Under the pieces are notes generated by a model. It was given only the letters and a program-made list of their open reading frames with translations. It had not been told where the DNA came from and did no database searches. A stretch of 64,000 bases of DNA from Armatimonadota bacterium (lineage in GTDB: Bacteria; Sysuimicrobiota; Sysuimicrobiia; Sysuimicrobiales; Sysuimicrobiaceae): contig JANXBY010000057.1 in the NCBI GenBank assembly GCA_025060455.1, positions 52,424 to 116,423 on the forward strand, in the 5' to 3' direction. Made by a program: the position numbers and the translations under genes. Shown here in pieces: positions 31,870 to 41,518 of the stretch; the first letter of the stretch is position 1; each line of letters begins with the position of its first letter.

Positions 31870-33045
31870 GTGACCCTGGCGCGGGAGACCCTCACCATCA
31901 ACATGGGCCCCCAGCACCCCAGCACCCACGGGGTGCTGCGGCTGGTCCTGGAGCTGGAGGGGGAGGTGATCGTCTCCTGCCAGCCCGTGATCGGCTACCT
32001 GCACACGGGCATCGAGAAGGAGATGGAGAACCGCACCTACCACCAGAACATCGCCCTGGTGGACCGCATCGAGTACCTCTCCAGCTACCACGAGGAGCTG
32101 GCGTACTGCATGGCGGTGGAGAAACTGCTGGGGGTGGAGGTCCCCAAGCGGGCCCAGTACATCCGCGTGATCCTGTGCGAGCTCAACCGCATCGCCAGCC
32201 ACCTGGTGTGGCTGGGGACCACGGGGATCGACCTGAACGTGAGCAGCCTGCTGATGTACTGCTTCCGGGATCGGGAGCGGATCCTGGAGCTGTCCGAGAT
32301 GGTGTCCGGGCAGCGGATGATGCCCGGCTACTTCCGCATCGGCGGGGTGGCCGCGGACCTGCCGGAGGAGTTCGAGCCCGCGGCGCGGCAGTTTTTGGAG
32401 GAGTTCCCCCGCCGGCTGGACGAGTACGAGGCCATGCTCACGGACAACCTCATCTGGCGCCGCCGCCACGAGGGCGTGGCAGTGCTGAGCCGGGAGGACG
32501 CCCTGGCCTACGGGGTAACAGGACCCACCCTGCGGGGATCGGGGATCGCCTACGACGTCCGCAAGGCCTTCCCGTACTCCTCCTACGACGACTTCGAGTT
32601 CGACGTCCCCACGGGCGAGCGAGGGGACGCCTTCGACCGCTACCGCGTCCGCATGGAGGAGATGCGGCAGTCGCGGCGGATTGTCCTGCAGGCCCTGGAC
32701 CGGCTGCCCCTGGGCCCGGTGATCACTGGGGACCGAAAGGTGGCGCTTCCGCCCCGGGCGGAGCTGGTGCGGTCCATGGAGGCGGTGATCCACCAGTTCA
32801 AGCTGGTAAGCGAGGGCATCCATCCCCCAAAGGGCGAGGTGTACGCCGCGGTGGAGTCCCCGCGCGGGGAGAAGGGCTACTACATCGTGTCGGACGGGTC
32901 CAACCGCCCGGTGCGGGTCCGGGTCCGGGCGCCGTCGTTCTCGAATCTGCAGGCGTTGCCCGCCATGGTCCGCGGTGGCATGCTGGCGGACGTGGTGGTG
33001 GCCATCGCCTCCATCGACATCGTGCTGGGGGACGTGGACCGTTAG
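31870..33045 (+). CDS. nuoD: NADH-quinone oxidoreductase subunit D
   Basis: 49-kDa-type subunit forming the quinone site together with NuoB; related to the large subunit of NiFe hydrogenases. N-terminal NMGPQHPSTHGVLRLVLELEGE holds the quinone-proximal His. Also visible are GYLHTGIEKEMENRTY and the C-terminal SDGSNRPVRVRVRAPSFSNLQAL with final DIVLGDVDR. GTG 31870 is preferred because GGGAGAGAGG lies just upstream; GTG 31855 overlapping the nuoC stop would add five residues over that site. About 391 residues. Confidence 0.96.
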   Translation: MTLARETLTINMGPQHPSTHGVLRLVLELEGEVIVSCQPVIGYLHTGIEKEMENRTYHQNIALVDRIEYLSSYHEELAYCMAVEKLLGVEVPKRAQYIRVILCELNRIASHLVWLGTTGIDLNVSSLLMYCFRDRERILELSEMVSGQRMMPGYFRIGGVAADLPEEFEPAARQFLEEFPRRLDEYEAMLTDNLIWRRRHEGVAVLSREDALAYGVTGPTLRGSGIAYDVRKAFPYSSYDDFEFDVPTGERGDAFDRYRVRMEEMRQSRRIVLQALDRLPLGPVITGDRKVALPPRAELVRSMEAVIHQFKLVSEGIHPPKGEVYAAVESPRGEKGYYIVSDGSNRPVRVRVRAPSFSNLQALPAMVRGGMLADVVVAIASIDIVLGDVDR

Positions 33046-33103
33046 TCCGGTCCCCGGTGGTGCGGGCGGCCGTGCGGGCCAGCGGCCACCCGAGGAGGGT
33101 GTG

Positions 33104-33568
33104 TTGCTGTCGGAGGCTGTGAAGCGGGACATCGAGGCGCTGCGGGGACGCTACCCGGTGGCGCAGTCCGCCCTCATCCCGGCCCTCCTGCGGGTGCAGG
33201 AGGAGCAGGGGTGGGTGTCCCCGGAGGCCATGGCGGAGGTGGGACGGCTGCTGGGGCTGCCGGTGGAGGTGGTGGCGGAGGTGGCCTCCTTCTACACGCT
33301 AATCTTCACGGAGCCGCCGGGCCGCCACGTGGTCCAGCTGTGCACCAACGTCTCGTGCATGCTGTCGGGCGCGGAGGCGGTGCGGGAGCGCGTCGAACGG
33401 GCGCTGGGGATCCGGGCGGGGCAGACCACCCCGGACGGACGGGTGACCCTGCTGGCGGTGGAGTGCCTGGCCGCCTGCGACCAGGCGCCGTGCATGATCG
33501 TGGACCAACAGCGCCACGGTCCCCTGAGTCCCGAGGAGGCGGCGCGGCTCGTGGAGGAGCTGGACTGA
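33104..33568 (+). CDS. nuoE: NADH-quinone oxidoreductase subunit E
   Basis: 24-kDa-type subunit with the [2Fe-2S] cluster N1a, part of the NADH-oxidising module. Thioredoxin-like fold; ligands are in LCTNVSCML and CLAACDQAPC, with the expected C-x4-C and C-x3-C pairs. About 154 residues. TTG 33104 has AGGAGGG about 4 bases upstream; GTG 33101 is almost on top of that site and less likely. There is a 58-base gap after nuoD, larger than elsewhere in the operon. Confidence 0.94.
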   Translation: MLSEAVKRDIEALRGRYPVAQSALIPALLRVQEEQGWVSPEAMAEVGRLLGLPVEVVAEVASFYTLIFTEPPGRHVVQLCTNVSCMLSGAEAVRERVERALGIRAGQTTPDGRVTLLAVECLAACDQAPCMIVDQQRHGPLSPEEAARLVEELD

Positions 33569-33571
33569 GCC

Positions 33572-34861
33572 GTGGCGGAACCTGTGCTGTTACGGTACGT
33601 GCGCGAGCCTGACCAGGGCGAGATCGAGGCGTACGAGCGCCGGGGGGGATACGCGGCCCTCCGCCGCGCCCTGAGGGAGCTGAGTCCCGACCAGGTGACG
33701 GACCTGGTGGACCGCTCGCAGCTACGGGGCCGGGGAGGCGCCGGATTCCCTACGGGCCGCAAGTGGAAGTTCGTGCCCAAGGACGCTCCGGTGAAATACC
33801 TGGTGGTGAACGCCGACGAGGGGGAGCCGGGGACCTTCAAAGACCGCACCCTGTTGGAGGGAGACCCGCACCTTCTGGTGGAGGGGATTGCCCTGGCGGC
33901 GTACGCCAACGGGGTGCGCACCGCGTACGTGTACATCCGCCGGGAGTTCTACGAGGCCCGCCGCAAGCTGGAGACGGCCATCGCGCAGGCTTACCAGCGT
34001 GGCTACCTGGGGCAGCGGATCCTGGGCACGGACTTTTCCCTGGACGTATACGTGCACCCTGGGGCGGGCGCGTACATCGCGGGCGAGGAGACGGCCCTGC
34101 TGGAGTCCCTGGAGGGCCGGCGGGCCATGCCGCGGCTGAAGCCGCCATACTTCCCCGCGGTCATGGGCCTGTACAGCAAGCCCACGGTGCTCAACAACGT
34201 GGAGACCCTCTGCTGTGTGCCGTGGATCGTGCGCGAGGGCCCGGAGTGGTGGTTGCAGCAGGGGCCTCCGCAGCTGTACTCGGTGAGCGGCCACGTGGAT
34301 CGGCCCCAGGTGGTGGAAGCCCCTTTAGGGACCACCGCCCGGGAGCTCATCGAGCGGGCGGGCGGGGTGCGGGGCGGAAGGCAGGTGAAGGCCTTTTACC
34401 CGGGCGGGACCTCGAGCCGACCGCTTCCCGCCCGGCACCTGGACGTGCCCCTGCGGCATGAGGAGCTGGCCCAGCTGGGCTCCATGCTGGGCTCCGCGGC
34501 GGTGATCGTCATGGACGAGACCACAGACATGGTGAAGGTGATCGCGCGGGTGTGCGAGTTCTACCGCGACGAGTCCTGCGGCAAGTGCACGCCCTGCCGC
34601 GAGGGAACCGTGTGGGTCACGCAGATCCTGGACCGCATCCTGCACGGGCGCGGCCGGCCGGAGGACCTGGACCTGCTCGCAAGCCTGGCCCGGAACATGA
34701 CCGGCACCTGCTTCTGTCCCCTGGGGGAGAGCGTGCCCCCGAGCCTGCGGGCCGGGCTGGAGGACTTCCGCGAGGAGTTCGAGGCGTACATCCGCGCCGC
34801 CCGGGAGCCTGTCTCCATGCCCGTGCGGCTGCACCTGGGAGCACCCGCGCCGGGAGGCTAG
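33572..34861 (+). CDS. nuoF: NADH-quinone oxidoreductase subunit F (NADH/FMN site)
   Basis: 51-kDa-type subunit that binds NADH, FMN and the [4Fe-4S] cluster N3. Visible are the nucleotide loop RGRGGAGFPTGRKW, the FMN/NADH region NADEGEPGTFKDR, GAGAYIAGEETALLESLEG, and the N3 ligands ESCGKCTPCREGT with a fourth Cys in GTCFCPLG. 429 residues, normal length. GTG start four bases after the nuoE stop. Presence of NuoE, F and G shows that this complex I is fed by NADH rather than ferredoxin or F420. Confidence 0.97.
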   Translation: MAEPVLLRYVREPDQGEIEAYERRGGYAALRRALRELSPDQVTDLVDRSQLRGRGGAGFPTGRKWKFVPKDAPVKYLVVNADEGEPGTFKDRTLLEGDPHLLVEGIALAAYANGVRTAYVYIRREFYEARRKLETAIAQAYQRGYLGQRILGTDFSLDVYVHPGAGAYIAGEETALLESLEGRRAMPRLKPPYFPAVMGLYSKPTVLNNVETLCCVPWIVREGPEWWLQQGPPQLYSVSGHVDRPQVVEAPLGTTARELIERAGGVRGGRQVKAFYPGGTSSRPLPARHLDVPLRHEELAQLGSMLGSAAVIVMDETTDMVKVIARVCEFYRDESCGKCTPCREGTVWVTQILDRILHGRGRPEDLDLLASLARNMTGTCFCPLGESVPPSLRAGLEDFREEFEAYIRAAREPVSMPVRLHLGAPAPGG

Positions 34862-34864
34862 CCC

Positions 34865-37336
34865 ATGTCCACCGTCACCCTGACCATCAACGGCCGCACG
34901 GTGACCGTGCCCAAGGGCACCACGGTGTACCACGCGGCGCGCCAGCTGGGCGTAGAGATCCCCATTTTCTGCTACCACGACCGGATGCCCCCCCTGGGCG
35001 CCTGCCGCATGTGCTTCGTGCAGGTGGAGAAGATGCCACGGCTGCAGACCTCCTGCACCCTGGAGGCGCAGGAGGGGATGGTGGTGTGGACGGAAAGCCC
35101 TACGGTGGTGGAGGCCCGGCGGGCCATCCTGGAGTTCCTGCTCATCAACCACCCCCTGGACTGTCCCATCTGCGACAAGGGCGGAGAGTGCCCCCTTCAG
35201 GACAACACCTTCAAGTACGGCCCCGGGGCGTCCCGGTTCGTGGAGCCCAAGCGGCGCTTCCCCAAGGCCGTCCGCCTGAGCCCGGTGCTCACCCTGGACC
35301 GGGAGCGGTGCATCATGTGCTGGCGCTGCACGCGGTTCGGGGAGGTGGTGGCGGGTGACCACGCCCTCAAGGGTCACGACCGCGGTTACCGGACCCACAT
35401 TGACGTCCCGCCGGTGACGCAGGAGCGGCCCAGCAAGTTCATCGGCAACACCATCGCCATCTGCCCGGTGGGGGCCCTCACCAGCGGCGTGTACCGGTTC
35501 CGCGCCCGGCCGTGGGACAACCGGCCGGTGGCCAGCGTGTGCAATCACTGCGGGGTCGGGTGCGCCACCTGGGTGGACGCCCGGGGCGGGGAGGTGGTGC
35601 GGGTCCGGGCCCGGGAGAAGGCCGAGGTGAACGACATCTGGCTTTGCGACCTGGGGTTCTTCGGCTACGACTACACCCAGCACCCCGACCGGCTCACCAC
35701 GCCTTACGTGCGGGAGCGCGGCGTGCTGCGGGAGGCTAGCTGGGAGGAGGCTCTGGACCGCGTGGCCCACGCGCTCGGGGAAGCTGCCCCCCGCGTGGCG
35801 GCCCTGGGCGGCGAGCGGCTCACCGTGGAGGAGGCCTACCTGCTGGGCCGACTGTTCCGGTCCCTGGGCTCCAACCACGTGGACGCGCGCGCCGACGCCC
35901 GGTTTACGCCGTCCGCCCGGGAGTGGGCGTGGGGCAGCGGGACCTTCCAGGCCCTGGAGTCGGCGGCGGTGCTGGTGCTGGTGGGCTGCGACCTCACCGA
36001 GGAGTACCCGGTCCTGTGGCTGCGGGCCAAGCGCGCCCTGGACCGCGGGCTGGTGGGGGTCGCGATCTCGCCCAAGCGGCTAGAGGTGGAGCCCTACCTG
36101 AAGTGCTCGGTGCTGCACGACTACGGCGCGGAGGCAGACGTGCTGTACGCAGCCGCATGTCTTGTCGGTGAACGCGCGGGTGGCCTGCCCGAACCGCTGC
36201 GCGAGGTGGACGTGGACGAAAGCTGCCGCCGGGCTGGAGTGGACCGCGCGGCGGTGGAGGAACTGGTTCGCTGTCTGGAGGCCGGGCCGGCCGTGTTCGC
36301 GGTGGGACGGCTGTCGTGGGACGGCCCCCACCCGGAGCGGACCCTGGCTGCCCTGCAGACCCTGCAGGCGGTACACGGGGGCCAGGTGTGGGTGTTGCGG
36401 GGCAAGGGCAACGCGGTGGGTGCCCTGCTGGCGGGCCTGGTGCCGGACGCCCTCCCGGGACTTGTGGCGCTGGACGACCCGCAGGCACGGGCACGGCTGC
36501 ACGAGGTCTGGGGATTCGCGCCGCCGGAGGAGCCGGGCTTATCCACCCCCGCGATGCTGGAGGCGTGTGCCGCCGGGGCCCTGCGCGTCCTCTACGTGGC
36601 AGGGGCAGACCCGGCCCGGGACTTCCCGGACGGTGCCCTGTGGCACCGGGCACGGGCGGGGCTGCAGCTGCTGGTGGTGACGGAGCTGTTCTGGACGGAC
36701 ACCGCGCGGCAGGCGGACGTGGTGCTGCCCGCCCTCAGCATCTTCGAGCGGGAGGGGACGGTGGTGAACCTAGAGGGCCGGCCGCAGAGGGTGGCCCCGA
36801 GCCGCATGGGCCCCCCAGGTGCCCGCGCGGACGGGGAAATCCTGCAGGTGCTGGCCGCACGCCTGGGCCGCCCCATGGAGTACGCGTCCGTGGGGGCGGT
36901 GTGGGCGGAGCTGCGCCGGGCGGCCCCGCAGCTGGACCTGGACCGGCCCACAGAGTTGCCGAGGCCACGCCCGCAGGTGGAATACCGCCGCCCGGCCGCC
37001 GCAGGGCGACAGGAGGAGGGGCTGTGGGTGATACCCGCCGCGCCCCTGTTCCGGCAGGGCGAGATGAGCGCCCGGTCCCGGGGCCTTCCAGAGCTCGCGG
37101 GCACGCCCGCGGTGGTGTTGCACGCGCAGGACGCGGCGGCCCTGGGGGTGGACGACGGAGCAGAGGTGGAGCTGCGGGCGGGCGACGCGGTGGCGCGCGT
37201 CCGGGCTGAGGTGGCAGACCGGGCGAGGCCCGGGCACGTGCTGGTGCCCGTGGGCTTTTCGCAACTGCCGCGGGCGCGGTGGGCCAACCCGGAGCTGCGG
37301 GTCCGGATACGAGTGCTGGAGGGAGTGAGCCGGTGA
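34865..37336 (+). CDS. nuoG: NADH-quinone oxidoreductase subunit G
   Basis: Large iron-sulfur subunit, 823 residues. N-terminal [2Fe-2S] site: CYHDRM, GACRMC and SCTLEA. The N5 cluster is in HPLDCPICDKGGECPLQ (one His, three Cys) and N4 in CIMCWRC plus ICPVGAL. The molybdopterin-oxidoreductase-like domain begins with an extra set, VCNHCGVGC plus a Cys in IWLCDLG, i.e. the N7 cluster kept in E. coli and Thermus but lost in many lineages. The C-terminal third has a formate-dehydrogenase-like fold without cofactor. The stop overlaps nuoH by 4 bases. Confidence 0.96.
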   Translation: MSTVTLTINGRTVTVPKGTTVYHAARQLGVEIPIFCYHDRMPPLGACRMCFVQVEKMPRLQTSCTLEAQEGMVVWTESPTVVEARRAILEFLLINHPLDCPICDKGGECPLQDNTFKYGPGASRFVEPKRRFPKAVRLSPVLTLDRERCIMCWRCTRFGEVVAGDHALKGHDRGYRTHIDVPPVTQERPSKFIGNTIAICPVGALTSGVYRFRARPWDNRPVASVCNHCGVGCATWVDARGGEVVRVRAREKAEVNDIWLCDLGFFGYDYTQHPDRLTTPYVRERGVLREASWEEALDRVAHALGEAAPRVAALGGERLTVEEAYLLGRLFRSLGSNHVDARADARFTPSAREWAWGSGTFQALESAAVLVLVGCDLTEEYPVLWLRAKRALDRGLVGVAISPKRLEVEPYLKCSVLHDYGAEADVLYAAACLVGERAGGLPEPLREVDVDESCRRAGVDRAAVEELVRCLEAGPAVFAVGRLSWDGPHPERTLAALQTLQAVHGGQVWVLRGKGNAVGALLAGLVPDALPGLVALDDPQARARLHEVWGFAPPEEPGLSTPAMLEACAAGALRVLYVAGADPARDFPDGALWHRARAGLQLLVVTELFWTDTARQADVVLPALSIFEREGTVVNLEGRPQRVAPSRMGPPGARADGEILQVLAARLGRPMEYASVGAVWAELRRAAPQLDLDRPTELPRPRPQVEYRRPAAAGRQEEGLWVIPAAPLFRQGEMSARSRGLPELAGTPAVVLHAQDAAALGVDDGAEVELRAGDAVARVRAEVADRARPGHVLVPVGFSQLPRARWANPELRVRIRVLEGVSR

Positions 37337-38307
37337 CCGCGGTGGTGGTGGAGGCGCTGCTGAAAAGCGCAGTGCTGCTGTTCGTGCTGCTCACCGCCAC
37401 CGCCTACGAGGTGTTGCTGGAGCGCAAGCTGCTCGGCCGCTTCCAGGTGCGTTACGGGCCCAACCGGGTTGGGCCATGGGGGCTCCTGCAGCCTCTGGCG
37501 GACGGCATCAAGCTGCTCACCAAGGAGGACTTCGCCCCCGCGGGGGCGGACCGGGTGGTGTACGTGGCGGCTCCGGTCCTCCTCATGACCGTGGCCCTGT
37601 TTGTCTACGCGGTGATCCCCTTCGGCCCGGAGGTGGAGCTGTTCGGACGCCGGGTGACCCTGTACCTGGCGGACGTGAACACCGCGCTGCTGTTGGTCCT
37701 CGGAGCGTCCTCCCTCGGGGTGTACGGCCTGATCCTCGGTGGGTGGTCGTCGAACAGCAAGTACTCCCTTTTGGGCGGGCTGCGCAGCAGCGCCCAGGTC
37801 ATCAGTTACGAGCTGAGCCTGGCGTTGGCAGTTCTGGCGGTGGTGTTGGAGGCCGGCAGCCTGAGCCTGGTGCGCATCGTGCAGGCGCAGGAGCAGGGGT
37901 GGTTCGTGCTGCGCCAGCCCGTGGCGTTCCTGGTGTTCTTCCTGTCCGCGTTGGCGGAGACCAACCGCGCGCCGTTTGACCTCCCGGAGGCCGAGCAGGA
38001 GCTGGTGGCGGGGTACCAGACGGAGTACGGGGGGTTCAAGTTCGTGATGTTCTACATCGCGGAGTACCTGGCCATGATCACCCAGGGAGCCCTGGCGGCC
38101 ACCCTGTTCCTGGGCGGCTGGCACGGGCCGCTGCTGCCCCCCGTGGTGTGGTTCGTCCTGAAGGTCCTGCTGTTCGTGGTGGTGCTCATCTGGATCCGCG
38201 CCACCGTCCCCCGGGTGCGGTATGATCAGCTGATGGGCCTCGGTTGGAAGGTGCTCATCCCGGTGGCGCTCCTGAACCTCCTGGTGAGCGCCGTCCTCCT
38301 GTTGTAG
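37333..38307 (+). CDS. nuoH: NADH-quinone oxidoreductase subunit H
   Basis: Membrane subunit at the junction of the two arms, forming the quinone entry channel with NuoB and NuoD. 324 residues with eight or nine helices. Conserved loops: [35 protein letters not shown], and [25 protein letters not shown] with its acidic cluster. GTG start overlaps nuoG by 4 bases. Confidence 0.97.
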   Translation: MTAVVVEALLKSAVLLFVLLTATAYEVLLERKLLGRFQVRYGPNRVGPWGLLQPLADGIKLLTKEDFAPAGADRVVYVAAPVLLMTVALFVYAVIPFGPEVELFGRRVTLYLADVNTALLLVLGASSLGVYGLILGGWSSNSKYSLLGGLRSSAQVISYELSLALAVLAVVLEAGSLSLVRIVQAQEQGWFVLRQPVAFLVFFLSALAETNRAPFDLPEAEQELVAGYQTEYGGFKFVMFYIAEYLAMITQGALAATLFLGGWHGPLLPPVVWFVLKVLLFVVVLIWIRATVPRVRYDQLMGLGWKVLIPVALLNLLVSAVLLL

Positions 38308-38329
38308 GGCAGGACCTGTGGGAGGGAGC

Positions 38330-38821
38330 GTGCGGAACCGCAACGGCTGGCAACGTGTGGTCGTGGAAGGGGCGGCCATCCTGAAGGGCATGGCGGTAAC
38401 CCTGCGCCACCTGTTCCGCCCGCCGGTCACCGTGCAGTACCCGGAGCGGCGCCCGCGGGTCGCGGGCCGCTACAAGGGACGGCACTGGCTGACCCTGTAT
38501 GCGGACGGCACGGAGCGGTGTGTGGGCTGCGAGCTGTGCGTGATCGTCTGCCCTTCGCAGGCCATCTATGTGAAGGCCGCGGAGAACACCCCCGAGCGGC
38601 GGGTCAGCCGGGGCGAACGGTACGCGGAGGAGTTCCAGATCAACATGCTGCGGTGCATTTTCTGCGGTTTCTGCGAGGAGGCGTGTCCCACGGGCGCCAT
38701 CGTGCTCGGCCGGGACTTCGAGCTGGCCGACTACCGGCGGGAGGCCCTCATCTACACCAAGTCCATGCTGCAGGAGCCCTATCCGGGCGCCTCCGGCCGC
38801 GACCCGAACCGGGAGGTGTAG
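38330..38821 (+). CDS. nuoI: NADH-quinone oxidoreductase subunit I
   Basis: Ferredoxin-like subunit with two [4Fe-4S] clusters (N6a and N6b) that wire electrons to N2. Ligand sets are [12 protein letters not shown] and [13 protein letters not shown]-terminal amphipathic helix ([15 protein letters not shown]) lies along the membrane. About 163 residues. GTG 38330 is chosen over GTG 38318, because GGAGGG (38321-38326) falls between them. Confidence 0.95.
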   Translation: MRNRNGWQRVVVEGAAILKGMAVTLRHLFRPPVTVQYPERRPRVAGRYKGRHWLTLYADGTERCVGCELCVIVCPSQAIYVKAAENTPERRVSRGERYAEEFQINMLRCIFCGFCEEACPTGAIVLGRDFELADYRREALIYTKSMLQEPYPGASGRDPNREV

Positions 38822-38826
38822 GTGCC

Positions 38827-39357
38827 GTGGAGGTGTTCTTGTTCGCCGTCGGTGCGGCGTTGAGCCTGGCGGGCGGGCTGGGAGTGGTGGCCGCCCGGCA
38901 GCCCGTCCACAGCGCCCTGAGCCTCCTGGTGGTGTTGGGGTCCCTGGCCATCCTGTACCTCACCCTGGCCGCGGAGTTCCTGGCGGTCCTGCAGGTGATC
39001 GTGTACGCAGGCGCTATCGTGGTCCTGTTCCTGTTCGTGATCATGCTGCTTCACACGCGGACCCCGGAATCGAGGCCCTCCCGGGTGGGCGGGCAGTGGG
39101 CGCTGGCAGTCCCCCTGGGGCTGGCCCTGTGGGCGGGGCTCAGCGCGGCGGTGTGGGGGCTTCCCGGCGCCAGGAGAGACCTGCCGCAGGGGTTCGGAAC
39201 CACCGAGTCGGTGGGCCGGGAGCTGTTCGGGAAGTTCCTGCTCCCCTTTGAGGTCGCCTCCCTGCTGCTCCTGGTGGGCATCGTGGCGGCCGTAGTGCTG
39301 GGGAGCAGCCCCACGACCCCGGCCGGGCCACGGCCAGGAGGCGGGGACCAGGCATGA
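38827..39357 (+). CDS. nuoJ: NADH-quinone oxidoreductase subunit J
   Basis: Membrane subunit with five helices, 176 residues. The family block [51 protein letters not shown] includes the pi-bulge helix 3 ([12 protein letters not shown]). GTG 38827 follows GGGAGG at about 10 bases, just after the nuoI stop. The stop overlaps the nuoK ATG by 4 bases. Confidence 0.95.
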   Translation: MEVFLFAVGAALSLAGGLGVVAARQPVHSALSLLVVLGSLAILYLTLAAEFLAVLQVIVYAGAIVVLFLFVIMLLHTRTPESRPSRVGGQWALAVPLGLALWAGLSAAVWGLPGARRDLPQGFGTTESVGRELFGKFLLPFEVASLLLLVGIVAAVVLGSSPTTPAGPRPGGGDQA

Positions 39358-39659
39358 CCGTGCCCGCCTCCGCTTACCTGCTGCTCAGCGCGGCCCTGTT
39401 CACCCTGGGCACCGTGGGCGTCCTGGTCCGCCGGACCGCCCTGATCCTGTTCATGTCCATCGAGCTCATGCTGAACGCGGTGAACCTGGCCTTCGTCACT
39501 TTGAGCCGCGTCCACGCGAACCTGGACGGGCAGCTGGCGGTCTTCTTTGTCCTGGTGGTCGCCGCGGTGGAGGTGGTGGTGGGCCTGAGCATCCTGGTTC
39601 ACATCTTCCGCAGCCGCGACACCGTGGACGTGGACGAGGTGGACCTGCTACGGGGGTAG
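39354..39659 (+). CDS. nuoK: NADH-quinone oxidoreductase subunit K
   Basis: Three-helix membrane subunit of 101 residues, homologous to MrpC. The helix-2 glutamate is in [16 protein letters not shown] and the helix-3 glutamate in [14 protein letters not shown]; both are needed for proton transfer in characterised complexes. Overlaps nuoJ by 4 bases and is followed two bases later by nuoL. Confidence 0.97.
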   Translation: MTVPASAYLLLSAALFTLGTVGVLVRRTALILFMSIELMLNAVNLAFVTLSRVHANLDGQLAVFFVLVVAAVEVVVGLSILVHIFRSRDTVDVDEVDLLRG

Positions 39660-39661
39660 CC

Positions 39662-41518
39662 GTGGACGCGCGCGCTGTTCCGTGGATCGTCGCCCTCCCC
39701 CTGGCGGGCGCGGTGGCCAACGGCCTGTGGGGCGGACGCCTGGGCCGCCGGGGCGTGTCCCTGGTGGCGTGCCTGGCGGTCCTCGCCGCGTTCCTGGTCA
39801 GCGCGGGCGCGGCCCGGGACCTGGCGGCTGCGGGGCCTTCCCCGCAGGTGGTCCGGCTGTTCGACTGGGTGGCGGTGGGCGAGTTCCGGGCCTCCGCAGC
39901 CCTGCAGTGGGACCCGCTTTCGGCCCTGCTGGCCCTGGTGGTCACAGGAGTGGGGTTCCTCATCCACGTGTACTCCGTGGGCTACATGGCGGACGACCCC
40001 GACTACAGCCGCTACTTCACCTACCTGAACCTGTTCGTGGCGTCCATGTTGGTGCTGGTCCTCGGCGCCAATCTGCTGGTGCTGTTCGTGGGCTGGGAGC
40101 TGGTGGGGCTGTGCTCGTACCTGCTCATCGGCTTCTGGTTCGAACGGCCGGCCGCCGCCGCCGCGGGCCGCAAGGCGTTCGTGGTGAACCGCTTGGGCGA
40201 TGCCGCGTTCGTGCTGGGGATCCTTTCCGTGTGGGCCCTGCTGGGGACGCTGGAGTTCCGCGAGATCTGGCGGCTGCTGGGCGACGGCGGAGGGGCGCTG
40301 CGGGGTCACCCGGGGCTGGTGGCCGCCAGCTTGTTGCTGTTCGCGGGAGCAACGGGCAAGTCCGCACAGCTGCCCCTGTACGTGTGGCTGCCGGACGCCA
40401 TGGAGGGGCCGACGCCGGTGTCGGCCCTGATCCACGCGGCCACCATGGTCACCGCGGGGGTGTTCCTGGTGGGCCGGCTGTGGCCCCTGTTTGAGGCCGC
40501 GGGCCCGGTGCTGGGGGCGGTGGTGGCGCCGGTGGGCGCGGCCACGGCCCTGTTCGCGGCCACGGTGGCGGTGACGCAATACGACCTCAAGCGGGTCCTC
40601 GCCTACTCCACCATCAGCCAGCTGGGTTACATGTTCCTGGCCCTGGGCGTGGGGGGCGGGGGCGCGGCGTTCTTCCACCTGACCACCCACGCCTTCTTCA
40701 AGGCGTTGCTGTTTCTGGCGGCGGGAAGCGTGATGCACGCCCTGCACGGCCAGATCGACCTGCGCCACCTAGGTGGCCTGCGCCGCTACATGCCGCTGAC
40801 CTTCTTGGGGTTCGTGGTGGGGGCCCTGAGCCTGGCCGGGATCCCGCCCCTGTCGGGCTTCTGGAGCAAGGAGGAGATCCTGCACGCGGCGCGGGCACAC
40901 GCGGTCGGGGTCTGGGCGGTGGCCCTGGTTACCAGTTTCGTGACCGCATACTACGCCACCCGGGCCGCGGTGCTGGCCTTCTTCGGAGAGGCGCACCAGC
41001 CCGCGCACGCCCACGACCCGCCCCCAGCCATGGCCTGGCCCATGGCGGGGCTCGTGGTGCTGTCCGCGGTGGGCGGCTTCGTGGGCGCGGGCTGGGCGGC
41101 GGCTCCCCTGCACGCCTTGCTCCAGCCTGTGTTCGGAGAGCACGGGAAGGCCGCGGCTGGCTCGGGCGAGGTGGTGCTGGCGGTGTCGGTGGCCGTGGCG
41201 GGTGTGCTGGCCGGCTGGTGGGCGCACCGGGGGCGCCGGGAGCCGGACCTGGGCCCGGTAGGCCGGGTGCTGGCCGCCGGGTGGGGCGTGGAGGCGCTGT
41301 ACGACCGCGCGTTGGTGCGTCCCGCAAAGGCTTTCAGCCGGCTGCTGGCGGAGCGGGTGGACGCGGGTGGGATCGACCGCACGGCGTCTGCCCTGGCGGA
41401 GGCGGTGGTGCGCGCCGCTTCCGCGGTGCGTACGTGGCAGACGGGCAACGTCCGTCAGTACGCCGCGGGGGTTCTGGCGGGCGCCGTGGTGCTGTTCGCG
41501 TACTGGGTGCTGCGGTGA
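39662..41518 (+). CDS. nuoL: NADH-quinone oxidoreductase subunit L (antiporter-like)
   Basis: Largest proton-pumping subunit, 618 residues with about 14 core helices plus a long lateral helix near the C-terminus. Motifs: FVGWELVGLCSYLLIGFWF with the key Glu, GATGKSAQLPLYVWLPDAMEGPTPVSALIHAATMVTAGV with the key Lys, and THAFFKALLFLAAGSVMHA. The C-terminal part ends in a membrane helix (GVLAGAVVLFAYWVL). GTG start; the stop overlaps nuoM by 4 bases. Confidence 0.97.
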   Translation: MDARAVPWIVALPLAGAVANGLWGGRLGRRGVSLVACLAVLAAFLVSAGAARDLAAAGPSPQVVRLFDWVAVGEFRASAALQWDPLSALLALVVTGVGFLIHVYSVGYMADDPDYSRYFTYLNLFVASMLVLVLGANLLVLFVGWELVGLCSYLLIGFWFERPAAAAAGRKAFVVNRLGDAAFVLGILSVWALLGTLEFREIWRLLGDGGGALRGHPGLVAASLLLFAGATGKSAQLPLYVWLPDAMEGPTPVSALIHAATMVTAGVFLVGRLWPLFEAAGPVLGAVVAPVGAATALFAATVAVTQYDLKRVLAYSTISQLGYMFLALGVGGGGAAFFHLTTHAFFKALLFLAAGSVMHALHGQIDLRHLGGLRRYMPLTFLGFVVGALSLAGIPPLSGFWSKEEILHAARAHAVGVWAVALVTSFVTAYYATRAAVLAFFGEAHQPAHAHDPPPAMAWPMAGLVVLSAVGGFVGAGWAAAPLHALLQPVFGEHGKAAAGSGEVVLAVSVAVAGVLAGWWAHRGRREPDLGPVGRVLAAGWGVEALYDRALVRPAKAFSRLLAERVDAGGIDRTASALAEAVVRAASAVRTWQTGNVRQYAAGVLAGAVVLFAYWVLR

